DNA from: Bacteroidia bacterium
Lineage (GTDB): Bacteria; Bacteroidota; Bacteroidia; SpSt-205
Direction of reading: 5' to 3'
Assembly: GCA_026414975.1 (NCBI GenBank)
Contig: JAOAHZ010000008.1
Span: 1 to 64,000 of the forward strand
Length of the DNA stretch: 64,000 bases
Shown here piece by piece: positions 19,248 to 27,508 of the stretch. Positions within the stretch are counted from its first letter, which is position 1. Each line of letters begins with the position of its first letter. A program made the translations under genes and the position numbers. The notes under the pieces were generated by a model. That model ran no database searches. It saw nothing but the letters and a program-made list of their open reading frames with translations, and was not told the origin of the DNA.

Positions 19248-19255
19248 CAAATATA
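19248..19255 (-). promoter_or_regulatory. -7 box TATATTTG for the T9SS cargo gene
   Basis: Exact TAnnTTTG on the minus strand, 5 bases before the ATG at 19242. Confidence 0.55.
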
Positions 19256-19264
19256 CAACTTGGG

Positions 19265-21166
19265 ATGAAATGTGTTTATACAAAGTTGTGGCGTGTGTTT
19301 CTGTTATGCATTGCGTCAGCGACTTGTGAGCCTATGCGTCGTGCCCCGGAATTTCCTCCAAATCTCCAGTGGCTCAATGTGAGTCGCCCACTCCGTTTAC
19401 ATGAGGATTTGAGAGGACGATTTGTACTCTTAGACTTTTGGACTTATTGCTGCATAAACTGCATGCATGTACTACCTGAGCTCAAGCGCATAGAGAAAGA
19501 GTTTCCCCAACTAACCGTCATAGGGGTTCATTCAGCGAAGTTTGATAATGAGCAAGATGTGGAGAATATTCGAGCAGCGATCTTACGATATGACATAGAG
19601 CATCCTGTTCTCGTAGATGTAGGCTATAGAGTATGGCAGGCTTATGGGGTTCATGCTTGGCCTACATTCGTTCTGATCAGTCCTCGGGGTGATGTATTGT
19701 GGCAGTCTGCAGGTGAGGGTATTTATGAGCGGCTCGTACCACTTTTGCCCAACTGGATAAAGAGCTATGAAAAAGCATTAAGTCCATCGCAGCTACCTTT
19801 GAGATTAGAAAAGCACAGCCGAGCTAAAGGTCTTCTGGCTTTCCCAGGTAAGCTTGCCTTAGCGAAACGCCCCTCTAAGAGGGAGCCTATCTTGTACCTG
19901 TCCGACTCCAATCATAATCGCATCATAGGTATCTCCCTGTTTGGAGAAGTCCAAGAGGTAATCGGAAGTGGTAGCGAGGGTTTGAAAGATGGCTCATACG
20001 AAGAAGCCGAGTTCTTTCGTCCTCAAGGTCTCAGCTACGACGCTCAAACAGACGCCTTATATGTGGCCGATACCGAAAATCATGCTATCCGAAAAATAGA
20101 CCTCCAGACTCGGCGAGTACAAACTATAGCGGGTAGGGGGCAACAGGCACGCCGCCTCCTTCGAGAAGGACACGGACCTCACATACCTCTCAATTCGCCC
20201 TGGGATGTAGCGGTGAGAGGCGAGACTTTATACATAGCGATGGCAGGATGCCACCAGATTTGGACCCTTAATCTAAAGACTCTTCACAGTCAGATATATG
20301 CGGGTTCTGGGTATGAAAACATCATAGATGGCCCTCGCTTTGCCGCTGCTTTAGCTCAGCCTTCTGGGTTAGCCTTAGCTCACGACGGCAACCTGTATTT
20401 CGCTGACAGCGAAACCTCCTCTATCCGATACATAGAGGGAGACCAGGTAAAAACTTTGGTCGGTAAAGGACTTTTTGAGTTTGGGATGAAAGATGGAGAG
20501 AAGCAAGAAGCCCTTCTCCAGCACCCCATTGGCTTATGCTACCACGAAGGCAACCTGTACATCGCTGATACGTATAATCACGCTATCCGTCGTCTTAACC
20601 TCCAAACCGGACAGTTAGAAACCATAGCGGGTACCGGCAAGCGCGGCTATAAAGATGGACCTGCCCATCAGGCAGAATTCAATGAACCCAATGATATCTT
20701 ATATGCTGAAGGTTACTTTTACATCACTGACACGAACAATCATCTCTTGCGGCGATACGACCCTAAGCGAGACGTAGTAGAAACCATGGAACTGTACCCC
20801 TTAGACAGACTGGCATGGTTCCCGAAGAGGCAACAGGCTATCTTCCCCGAGGCTATACCTCTCCCCCCTCAAGCTATACCTAAAGGTAAGTCATGGACCC
20901 TCCACCTCAATCTGCCCTTAGACTACAAACTAACCGAAGCGGCCCCCCATACGCTGAGGATTCACACAGATTCTTTTGGAATAAAAGATACCCTTCCCAC
21001 CCTTAGTGGCCCGTCAAAAGCAACGCTCACCCTCTACCTCTGTGAAAAAGACCACGAAAGAGCACTTTGCTTTCCCGTTACCTACATATTACCACTGATT
21101 CCCGATGAAAACACAGGTGCAGAAGTCCATGTAACCTTACCTGAGATACAGCGAATGCATCGATAG
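19265..21166 (+). CDS. Thioredoxin-like/NHL-repeat protein (NHLRC2-type)
   Basis: 633 residues. The N-terminus is hydrophobic and ends in a Cys-containing stretch, so it is probably exported, perhaps as a lipoprotein although the lipobox is imperfect. Residues about 30-170 are a TlpA-like thioredoxin fold with LDFWTYCCINCMHVLPEL, where CINC is the CxxC pair. Residues about 195-520 are a beta-propeller of NHL repeats (repeated LYVADTENHAIRKID-type segments and TIAGTGKRGYKDG turns). The last 100 residues form a beta domain. The same architecture is found in NHLRC2 and its bacterial relatives; the physiological substrate is unknown. Confidence 0.82.
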   Translation: MKCVYTKLWRVFLLCIASATCEPMRRAPEFPPNLQWLNVSRPLRLHEDLRGRFVLLDFWTYCCINCMHVLPELKRIEKEFPQLTVIGVHSAKFDNEQDVENIRAAILRYDIEHPVLVDVGYRVWQAYGVHAWPTFVLISPRGDVLWQSAGEGIYERLVPLLPNWIKSYEKALSPSQLPLRLEKHSRAKGLLAFPGKLALAKRPSKREPILYLSDSNHNRIIGISLFGEVQEVIGSGSEGLKDGSYEEAEFFRPQGLSYDAQTDALYVADTENHAIRKIDLQTRRVQTIAGRGQQARRLLREGHGPHIPLNSPWDVAVRGETLYIAMAGCHQIWTLNLKTLHSQIYAGSGYENIIDGPRFAAALAQPSGLALAHDGNLYFADSETSSIRYIEGDQVKTLVGKGLFEFGMKDGEKQEALLQHPIGLCYHEGNLYIADTYNHAIRRLNLQTGQLETIAGTGKRGYKDGPAHQAEFNEPNDILYAEGYFYITDTNNHLLRRYDPKRDVVETMELYPLDRLAWFPKRQQAIFPEAIPLPPQAIPKGKSWTLHLNLPLDYKLTEAAPHTLRIHTDSFGIKDTLPTLSGPSKATLTLYLCEKDHERALCFPVTYILPLIPDENTGAEVHVTLPEIQRMHR

Positions 21167-21309
21167 GCATAGGGGGATAAACTATGTCTTAGTTAGTAGG
21201 GCTCCTCGGTGTTGTAAAGTCCCCCTTGGAAGCACTCAGTTAGACTCTCAAGGACTGGAAGAGGCGAGCAGAAGCCTTAGTACAACCAAATGTAAATGAG
21301 CTGAAGGGC
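21167..21309. other. Short gap, nothing recognised
   Basis: 143 bases between the convergent thioredoxin-NHL gene and folA. No strong hairpin or RNA gene is visible. Confidence 0.3.
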
Positions 21310-21801
21310 CTATCGGGTGCTAAAGCGTAAGTATTCCACGCGTATAAAGGGAATGCAGGCCTCATAGAAAAGCTCCCATCCGGTAACCCGCCATTCCGCT
21401 TCTGATAGGTCTGGAAATACCTTATCTCCCTCCACATGCATAAAGACCCAAGTTAAGAAGAGCCTATTTACCTCTGGCAGGGTGAGAGCCCAGCGATAAA
21501 GTCTCTCCCCTCCGACAAAAAAAGCGGGCCGATCCTCTAGGCGAAGGGCTTTCAAAAGGCTTTCGGGCTCGGGAAAGAGCTTCACAGACTGATGAGAAGC
21601 CAGAGTTCGGCTGAGCACCCATATTTCGCGTCCCTGAAGGGGTCGGCCTATGCTCTCCCAGGTATGCCGTCCCATAATCAGAATACCGCCCCACGTGAGC
21701 GATCTAAAGAGCCGCAGCTCTAAAGGTAGATGCCAAGGCAGACGCCCCGAACGCCCAATGACTCTATTTGGATAAGCTGCAGCTGCCACAATACTCCACA
21801 T
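21310..21801 (-). CDS. folA: Dihydrofolate reductase
   Basis: 163-residue NADPH-dependent reductase of dihydrofolate. Family marks: the N-terminal strand MWSIVAAAAYPN followed by VIGRSGRLPWHLPLEL (Trp/Pro of the active site and the acidic Glu at the position of DHFR Asp/Glu27), ILIMGRHTWESIG for NADPH and folate, and AFFVGGERLY near residue 90. ATG 21801 was chosen over the TTG at 21807. A TACC-TTTTTG sequence 3 bases upstream looks like a -7 box with two extra T. thyA is not in the window. Confidence 0.93.
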   Translation of the reverse strand: MWSIVAAAAYPNRVIGRSGRLPWHLPLELRLFRSLTWGGILIMGRHTWESIGRPLQGREIWVLSRTLASHQSVKLFPEPESLLKALRLEDRPAFFVGGERLYRWALTLPEVNRLFLTWVFMHVEGDKVFPDLSEAEWRVTGWELFYEACIPFIRVEYLRFSTR

Positions 21802-21929
21802 CGGCAAAAAGGTAGCACATCCCTACCCAATCTAAGCTATATACCCCTAAAGCGTCGCTTCTACCGTCTCACTTTGATGAACGCAACGCTGTCCCTTCTG
21901 AGCAGTCCAGCTTTATTATCCGCATTACT

Positions 21930-23390
21930 TTATTTTGATGAAAGTTCATCGCGTACAAGGAGAGTCCTAAGAGAAGTAGCGGGAAGAGCATAGAGCCGAG
22001 GGTGCCCTTCCCTGATTTCCACAGGGCGCCAGAAAGGCATGCTTTGCTGAACGCCTAAATAGCTATAGGTACCCGCAGGCAACCACAGAAGCTCCCCAGA
22101 AAGAGCTGGTATTACTGATCCACCTGTGTATGGAGCAGCACCGTATAGTCGCCAATGCACAACGAGGCTATCCGATGGCAAACTCACCGGATGCTTGCGA
22201 GCGGGTAGCTTCAGAGGAATGGTATCTCCTGCAGAGGTACACAGGAAGGTCTCTACCTCGCCTTCCGTTGGGAGAGGTGAAAGCCATACTTCTCCCGGCA
22301 AAAAGCAAGCGTCAGCGAGAAACAGCGAGTCCCCCTTTCGCCCAACCCAGAACGTATCTAAAACGGCCATCGTATCTATCCATCGCAAGTAGATGTAGGG
22401 GGTTCTTGCATTCACAGCCGAGAACCAAAAAACTCGTGGCGTGTATGCCTGAGTGTCTATTTTATCAAGGTTTGCAACGATCGTATCGGTGTAACCTGCA
22501 GAATCAGCTACGATGAGTAGATTATGCGGTTTGGTCTGAAGAACGGTCTCTGATAGATGAAACGCTTCTCCCCCTCTTAGAAATACCGGCTCTGTGAAGA
22601 ACATGAGTATCGTAGCTGAGTCAGGGACTTGAAAGCGGGGGGCTACGGGAGGCAAGGTATCAGCTCGCCAGCGATACCAAGGAGGTAAGTGGATAGATTG
22701 AAGCAAAAATGCCTCTTGAGGTCCAAACTCAAAGGTTCTACCCCCATCCTTTTCAGAAGGTGATAGCGTATCAGGCGGTGGCACTTGGAGAGGCTGTTGA
22801 GGCAGCCATACTGGTTCAGAGAGCGACCATCGTCCGTCATTATCTTGGTCTTCCCAGGCCCAAGCTTCATAAACCCCAGGTGGAAGGCCTGCAACATATA
22901 AATGCTTCCGCCATCCAGCGAAGCGATACACATGCCGACCTCGGTGAAAATCAGCCCAAATAACGGCCTTATCGTTCGCTTCCTGCAGAGGTACGGCTAT
23001 AAACAAGGATTCTACCGGACAGCTGCTCCATAAAAGAGTTGGCGGGAGAGGGTTATTCTCTGTGAAATCCTTCAGGCCCGGTCCGCCCCATAACGAAACG
23101 CAGTCTTCTATCGGTAGGCTATCCAGTCTAATATCAATCTTCTTACCCCTTAGAGAAGCTCGGAAAGGGAGGGAAGGATTCATCCAGAGTCCCGGCCCTG
23201 TAAGCTGCGAAGCTGGGGAAAGATACTCATCCCATCGTAAGCGAAGGCGTCGTCCCTTGCGTAAGCGAGAAACACTCCGCAGAGCAGGAGGATCTACATC
23301 CATATCCCCTCCATCAGGTGGATGAATGGAAGCACATCCAGAAGCAAAAAAGAACGCAGTCAAAATCCACCCAAGGCTCCTAAAAGTCAT
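21930..23390 (-). CDS. Ig-like (Big_5) domain lipoprotein
   Basis: 486 residues. A type II signal peptide ends in FFASGC, so Cys18 or so is lipidated. The start CASIHPPDGGDMDVDPP is the hallmark of a Bacteroidota family of lipoproteins carrying an N-terminal SbsA-like Ig domain (about 35-125). The remainder is beta-rich with many Trp and Pro residues and includes a pre-peptidase-like or carboxypeptidase-like part (GVYEAWAWEDQDNDGRW, about 170-190). It would be an outer-membrane-anchored protein of unknown function. There is no clear -7 box upstream. Confidence 0.75.
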   Translation of the reverse strand: MTFRSLGWILTAFFFASGCASIHPPDGGDMDVDPPALRSVSRLRKGRRLRLRWDEYLSPASQLTGPGLWMNPSLPFRASLRGKKIDIRLDSLPIEDCVSLWGGPGLKDFTENNPLPPTLLWSSCPVESLFIAVPLQEANDKAVIWADFHRGRHVYRFAGWRKHLYVAGLPPGVYEAWAWEDQDNDGRWSLSEPVWLPQQPLQVPPPDTLSPSEKDGGRTFEFGPQEAFLLQSIHLPPWYRWRADTLPPVAPRFQVPDSATILMFFTEPVFLRGGEAFHLSETVLQTKPHNLLIVADSAGYTDTIVANLDKIDTQAYTPRVFWFSAVNARTPYIYLRWIDTMAVLDTFWVGRKGDSLFLADACFLPGEVWLSPLPTEGEVETFLCTSAGDTIPLKLPARKHPVSLPSDSLVVHWRLYGAAPYTGGSVIPALSGELLWLPAGTYSYLGVQQSMPFWRPVEIREGHPRLYALPATSLRTLLVRDELSSK

Positions 23391-23492
23391 CTCATCTGAC
23401 GCCTTTTTAGCTGAAAACCCATCCCAGCGCTGCCACCTGATGAAGCATAAGCCTCCAACAAACAGCCTCTGTATGGGAGATAGGGGAAGCTC

Positions 23493-24068
23493 TCAAATAG
23501 AATGGGGGTCTTGAGAGGAGCGGACTTTTTCGGGCTTCCATGGTATTTCTTCAGCCTGGTTAAGGTAGCTCATATGCCGACCTAACACAAAAAGCCAATC
23601 ACTCAGACGATTGAGAAACTCTATGAAAAGAGGATTGACTGGCTCGGCAAGGTGAAGAGCCACGAGGCGCCGCTCAGCGCGCCGACATACAGTACGAGCT
23701 AAATGCGCATAGGCTTCGGGCATACAGCTTCCGGGTAGGATGAAGTGCCTCATCGGAGGTATCACCGCTTGACGATGGTCTATGTCATTTTCCAACCAGC
23801 GAACCTCCTCTGACTCTAAGGTCGGAAGGGGTATAGGCTTCTCAGAGCGTCCCGCCGCTAAATGAGACCCTATCGTAAAGAGCGCCCACTGAATGCGCCG
23901 CAGAGCTTCTTTATCCTCAGGAGGAACATACTGAGCCAATATCCCTAAAACAGCATTCAGTTCATCCAGCGTACCGTAGGCTTCTATGCGTGGGTCAGCC
24001 TTAGAGACCCGCTGGCCTCCTAATAAGCCCGTATCACCTTTGTCACCGGTTTTGGTGTATATCTTCAT
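23493..24068 (-). CDS. Cob(I)alamin adenosyltransferase, PduO/MMAB type
   Basis: 191-residue ATP:corrinoid adenosyltransferase making adenosylcobalamin. It shows the N-terminal ATP loop KIYTKTGDKGDTGLL, then RIEAYGTLDELNA, and the conserved C-terminal CRRAERR and LNRLSDWLFVLGRH. ATG 24068 preferred over TTG 24071. The box TAACTTTG lies 4 bases upstream, inside the 3' end of the preceding lipoprotein gene, so it has its own promoter and is probably leaderless. A cobalamin-binding protein is encoded at 59868-60734. Confidence 0.93.
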   Translation of the reverse strand: MKIYTKTGDKGDTGLLGGQRVSKADPRIEAYGTLDELNAVLGILAQYVPPEDKEALRRIQWALFTIGSHLAAGRSEKPIPLPTLESEEVRWLENDIDHRQAVIPPMRHFILPGSCMPEAYAHLARTVCRRAERRLVALHLAEPVNPLFIEFLNRLSDWLFVLGRHMSYLNQAEEIPWKPEKVRSSQDPHSI

Positions 24069-24564
24069 CAAGCAAAGTTAGGCTAAAACTTGCGTGCAGA
24101 TACCGTCTCTCCGGACTCAGACGAAGAACGACTCGGCTCGTATCACTCAATCTCCATTCTAAATCCCCTACCTTTCCCTGCGGACTCCCATAGCGAGCGG
24201 TATAGGTTTGGCGAAGGAGCTGGTATAAATCGGTCATCTGAGAGAAGCTATCCGACTCCCACAAAAGGCCTACACTGTAGATTCGTTCCCCCCGGCTGTA
24301 GTATTCGACCCATAGCTTGCCTCCTACAGGGGTAGGGTACTGAAAGGTATAGCCTAAGGAATCTTGGTAATATGGCACAGTCTCAACAGCCTTAGCCCTC
24401 TGGATAGGCTGTCCCAACAAACTATAACGCGGGGTAGTCGTATCCTGAGCATACTCCCACCAAGAAGGCGGAGCCTGCGAAGAGGAAGTGCATGCGACGA
24501 GAAGAGCTAAGCTGATGATAACTTTTCCGCAAAACCAAAGTACCTCCTCGGAGAGTCTTTCCAT
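24043..24564 (-). CDS. Small lipoprotein of unknown function
   Basis: 173 residues from ATG 24564. A hydrophobic segment ends in the lipobox LLVAC (Cys about 25), then Ser/Pro-rich sequence. The soluble part has no motif I recognise; it contains PRYGS-like and YSVGLLWESDSF segments that suggest a small alpha/beta domain. Its end overlaps the start of the adenosyltransferase gene by 26 bases in another frame. The in-frame start at 24615 is less likely because the hydrophobic segment would then sit too far in. A TACTTTCG (24593-24600) lies 28 bases upstream. Confidence 0.65.
   Translation of the reverse strand: MERLSEEVLWFCGKVIISLALLVACTSSSQAPPSWWEYAQDTTTPRYSLLGQPIQRAKAVETVPYYQDSLGYTFQYPTPVGGKLWVEYYSRGERIYSVGLLWESDSFSQMTDLYQLLRQTYTARYGSPQGKVGDLEWRLSDTSRVVLRLSPERRYLHASFSLTLLDEDIHQNR
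24073..24080 (-). promoter_or_regulatory. -7 box TAACTTTG for the cobalamin adenosyltransferase gene
   Basis: Exact TAnnTTTG, 4 bases before the ATG, placed within the coding end of the upstream gene. Confidence 0.55.
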
Positions 24565-24757
24565 CCTGTATGACTCGGATTGCTTTTCTTTCCGAAAGTA
24601 AATGAGGACCTTCAAGGGGCTTCATGCCTCGACAAGGCAAATCATAAACCCACCCAACAAGACCCACCCTGGGCTAAAGAGCCATGAGCTAATCCAAGAA
24701 AGCGAGCCTGCTTATTATTGCGCATAGAGCCGAAAGAGGGAAAGGTCCTATCACGAG
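24565..24757. other. Gap downstream of tonB, nothing clear
   Basis: 193 bases between tonB and the lipoprotein gene. Apart from the degenerate box at 24593-24600 only a 5-bp hairpin (TGCCT/AGGCA near 24625) is seen. Confidence 0.3.
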
Positions 24758-25453
24758 TCACCGAAGCTTGAAGCGGATGGTTACGGTCATACGCTGAATT
24801 TGATTTCGGGGTATAGGGTTGAATCGCCACTGAAGAATTGCTTCTTCCCCGGCTCGCTTGAGTTCCGGGGGAGCTTGAAGGTCTAAAGCGCGCACATGCG
24901 ACACGCGCCCATCGGGCAAAACGAAAAGCTCAAACTTTACTCGGGCTTCTCGCTGCACGGTGTAACGCGGGGCAACAAAGTGAATGAGGCGACGCTGGGA
25001 TGCTCCTTCATCTCCTTCCCCAAACTCTAACAACCCCTTGCCTAAGTCTCCAGACGTAGAAGCGTCTGGAACACCGCCGGGCTGGAAAACTTCAGTCTCC
25101 TCTTCGGCTTCCTCCTCGGCCTCCTCGGTGGATTCCTCTGCCTCAGAGGAAGGCTGAGGAGATGGGGTAGTAGGCTGGGGAGATACAGTTCGGACAGGAC
25201 TTGGTTCAGGTGCCGTCACCACAGGCTCAGGAGGCGCAGTTGAGGCTTTGGAGGGCTTCACCGATCCCACCGTTTGAGTATAGCCAAAATCTATCATTCC
25301 AGCTATGATATACGGATTCTCATCCTCGGGCGGAATGGTTCCCCGCACCAAAACCCAGATATACGCAATCACAAATACTACTAAGAAGAAAACCGCTGTA
25401 ACCAGAGCGCTGATTCGGCGGGCCTGCGCCTCATCTTGAGCGTATCCCCTCAT
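24758..25453 (-). CDS. TonB-family energy transducer
   Basis: 231 residues. One N-terminal membrane helix (about 15-37, LVTAVFFLVVFVIAYIWVLV) is followed by a long periplasmic linker rich in Pro, Ser and Glu (about 65-125, including an almost all-acidic EEAEEE stretch) and a C-terminal TonB domain (about 145-231: YTVQREARVKFELFVLPDGRVS and ILQWRFNPIPRNQIQ). It transmits proton-motive force from ExbB/ExbD to outer-membrane receptors. The start overlaps the exbD stop by ATGA. It is the last gene of the exbB-exbD-tonB unit. Confidence 0.9.
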   Translation of the reverse strand: MRGYAQDEAQARRISALVTAVFFLVVFVIAYIWVLVRGTIPPEDENPYIIAGMIDFGYTQTVGSVKPSKASTAPPEPVVTAPEPSPVRTVSPQPTTPSPQPSSEAEESTEEAEEEAEEETEVFQPGGVPDASTSGDLGKGLLEFGEGDEGASQRRLIHFVAPRYTVQREARVKFELFVLPDGRVSHVRALDLQAPPELKRAGEEAILQWRFNPIPRNQIQRMTVTIRFKLR

Positions 25454-25851
25454 GAGCGTTTGGTGGCTATAACGACCGCTCCTCGGTACTCAGCGATTAG
25501 GGAGATGGCATAAGCAACTTCGTCCATCGTTACCGTCCTATCCGTACGAAGGGTAATCGTTCGGGCGTTAGGGTCTTTCGGCAAAGGGGTGAGAGCCGCA
25601 CGAATATAGCCCTCTAAGGCTTCTTTTTTGATACGCTGATTATCCCAATACCATTCGCCCTTGGCTGTAATCGTGATGCTATGAGGCGCTGGGCTGGGCT
25701 GAGTAGAGCGCCCTTGAGGAAGCTGAACCTGTACGCCACTCTGCGTAACAAAAGTGGAAGTTAGCATGAAGTAAACAAGTAGCAGAAATACCATGTCAGC
25801 GATGCTCGCCAAGGCGAAATCAGACTGAGGCTGAAGCCGGCGACGAAACAT
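25450..25851 (-). CDS. exbD: ExbD/TolR-family biopolymer transport protein
   Basis: 133 residues with one N-terminal membrane helix (about 13-33) that carries the functional Asp in IADMVFLLLVYFML; the periplasmic part has the ITITAKGEWYWDNQ and TLRTDRTV segments of the family. It forms the proton channel with ExbB. Three bases separate it from exbB upstream and it overlaps tonB downstream. Confidence 0.92.
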   Translation of the reverse strand: MFRRRLQPQSDFALASIADMVFLLLVYFMLTSTFVTQSGVQVQLPQGRSTQPSPAPHSITITAKGEWYWDNQRIKKEALEGYIRAALTPLPKDPNARTITLRTDRTVTMDEVAYAISLIAEYRGAVVIATKRS

Positions 25852-25854
25852 AGC

Positions 25855-26532
25855 TTACCGCACCGGTTCTTGAAGTACATCAATAAAGGCGGTGCTGGCT
25901 GCTTCCATCTTGAGAATAAATCCTTGAATCCGATTAACCAGCATATTATACGCAAACTGTAGGGGGATTGCCACAATGAGACCAGCTGCCGTCGTAATCA
26001 TCGCCTCATAAATCCCATCAGCCAGAGCAGCGGGATTCACATTGCCCTGAAGCTGAGATATTTTCATAAATGCCTGAATCAGACCCGTTACAGTACCTAA
26101 AAAGCCTACCATGGGCGATAGAGCGGCTATAGTGGCTAAATAAGGAATGTTTTTCTCAAGTTGGAGTATTTCCAGATTGCCTTGATTCTGGACAGCAGCG
26201 GTGATATCCGGGAGCGGAGAACCAAGCCGACTAATCCCCTTACTCAACATACGAGCAAAGGGCGTTTGGCTGGCCGTACAGAGAGCCTCGGCTCGTCGCA
26301 CGTCCCCCTGACGTATAGCTGCTTTCACCTGCTCCATAAAGTCCCGTGGATCCTTATCGTACTTGGCTATGAGGAGATAACGCTCCAAAAAGATATAAAG
26401 CCCAATAGCCGCCATCACAATCAAGACAACCATAGCCCACCCTCCCATGATAATAAAGTCTAAAAGGGTGAGTTCCACAGGCTTAGGAGGGGGGAGGGAT
26501 ACTTCTCCTGCAGGCGTTTGAAGCCAGAACAT
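25855..26532 (-). CDS. exbB: MotA/TolQ/ExbB-family proton channel protein
   Basis: 225 residues from ATG 26532 (TTG 26538 is also in frame). Three membrane helices are visible: about 25-50, 125-150 (ATIAALSPMVGFLGTVTGLI) and 165-190 (ITTAAGLIVAIPLQFAYNML), the last two with the conserved Thr/Pro pattern of the family. It partners with ExbD to energise TonB. The box TATTTTTG lies 3 bases before the ATG, so the operon mRNA is probably leaderless. Confidence 0.92.
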   Translation of the reverse strand: MFWLQTPAGEVSLPPPKPVELTLLDFIIMGGWAMVVLIVMAAIGLYIFLERYLLIAKYDKDPRDFMEQVKAAIRQGDVRRAEALCTASQTPFARMLSKGISRLGSPLPDITAAVQNQGNLEILQLEKNIPYLATIAALSPMVGFLGTVTGLIQAFMKISQLQGNVNPAALADGIYEAMITTAAGLIVAIPLQFAYNMLVNRIQGFILKMEAASTAFIDVLQEPVR

Positions 26533-26535
26533 GCC

Positions 26536-26543
26536 CAAAAATA
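26536..26543 (-). promoter_or_regulatory. -7 box TATTTTTG for exbB-exbD-tonB
   Basis: Exact TAnnTTTG, 3 bases before the ATG at 26532. Confidence 0.55.
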
Positions 26544-26610
26544 CGCTACACCTGACTCATCAGTAGGATGAAAGTGCTGCTCAATGAAGCTACAAAACCA
26601 AGGCTAAGCT

Positions 26611-27252
26611 CTACTTATTCTTATAGGCTTGGTAGTAGTCGCATAAGTCCACGAAAGGGCAGGCATTGCAGAGGGGCTTTCGCGCTGTACAGTGATACCG
26701 CCCGAAGAGGATGAGCCAGTGATGCGCCCGAGCTAAATAAGCTGGTGGAATAATTTGGCTCAGCTCCTCCTCTACCTTTTCTGGAGTCTTGCCTTTAGCC
26801 AGGCCGAGGCGGCGACTTACCCGAAATACATGGGTATCTACGGCGATGACGGGGGCTTCCCAGAGTATCGAGGCGATTACGTTGGCACTTTTTCTTCCGA
26901 TACCAGGCAGCTTCTGGAGAAGGTTGGGGTCGCGGGGAAGTTGCCCCTGATATTCAGAAACCACCGTGCGAGCCAACTGGATCAGACGGTGCGATTTGCT
27001 ATTTGGATAGGATATGCTCTTGATATAGGAATATACTTCCTCGGGCATGGCCCGAGCCAGCGTCTCAAAATCAGGAAATCTTTCAAAAAAAGCAGGGGTG
27101 GTCTGATTCACTCGAACATCTGTGCATTGAGCAGAGAGTACCACTGCCACAGTCAGCTCATAGGGATTGCGATAATGAAGTTCGGTCGTAGCTGCACCGT
27201 AACGCGCCTCTAAAACAGGAAGGATTTGGCCTATCTTTTCGGCAGGTGACAT
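26611..27252 (-). CDS. nth: Endonuclease III (DNA glycosylase/AP lyase)
   Basis: 213 residues from ATG 27252. It removes oxidised pyrimidines and cuts the abasic site. Signs: LSAQCTDVRVN, the helix-hairpin-helix LPGIGRKSANVI with the catalytic Lys, VDTHVFRVSRRLG with the catalytic Asp, and the C-terminal 4Fe-4S cysteines CTARKPLCNACPFVDLC (C-x6-C-x2-C-x5-C). TTG 27267 would add five residues. No exact -7 box is present; a TAAGTTGC lies 20 bases upstream. Confidence 0.96.
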   Translation of the reverse strand: MSPAEKIGQILPVLEARYGAATTELHYRNPYELTVAVVLSAQCTDVRVNQTTPAFFERFPDFETLARAMPEEVYSYIKSISYPNSKSHRLIQLARTVVSEYQGQLPRDPNLLQKLPGIGRKSANVIASILWEAPVIAVDTHVFRVSRRLGLAKGKTPEKVEEELSQIIPPAYLARAHHWLILFGRYHCTARKPLCNACPFVDLCDYYQAYKNK

Positions 27253-27386
27253 AGACGAGGAGAGCAACTTACAAGTTTAAGAGTAAATAGATAAGGAGAG
27301 CGCTTGACTTAGACCAGCACTAAACCGGCATCTGTCCTCTCAGCGACTATTCCTTTGAGCCCTGGACGGTCGTAGGGGTTTTTTGT

Positions 27387-27394
27387 TAACTTTG
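27387..27394 (+). promoter_or_regulatory. -7 box TAACTTTG for tRNA-Gly
   Basis: Exact TAnnTTTG, 7 bases before the tRNA 5' end. It may also serve the NHL-OmpA gene 35 bases after the tRNA. Confidence 0.6.
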
Positions 27395-27401
27395 CTGGGC
27401 T

Positions 27402-27474
27402 GCGGGAGTAGCTCAGCTGGTAGAGCGTCAGCTTCCCAAGCTGAAGGTCGCGGGTTCGAAACCCGTCTCCCGCT
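27402..27474 (+). tRNA. tRNA-Gly (anticodon CCC)
   Basis: 73-nt canonical cloverleaf: acceptor GCGGGAG/CTCCCGC, D arm GCTC/GAGC, anticodon stem TCAGC/GCTGA with loop TTCCCAA (anticodon CCC), T arm GCGGG-TTCGAAA-CCCGT. Discriminator T, no encoded CCA. It reads GGG codons. Confidence 0.96.
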
Positions 27475-27508
27475 CAATAACCTAAGCCTCTTCGCCAGTG
27501 CGTTTATC

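Noticed and set aside
21868-21993. Small plus-strand frame starting MNATLSLLSSP with a signal-like stretch
   Set aside because: It overlaps the end of the lipoprotein gene and has no promoter or family match.
22130-22516. 128-codon open frame antisense to the Ig-like lipoprotein
   Set aside because: The opposite strand encodes a clear lipoprotein; no start signal supports this frame.
26755-27213. 152-codon open frame antisense to nth
   Set aside because: It is a shadow of the conserved nth frame.
27383-27508. Frame extension of the NHL-OmpA gene through tRNA-Gly
   Set aside because: It reads through the tRNA gene; a signal peptide follows the ATG at 27509.
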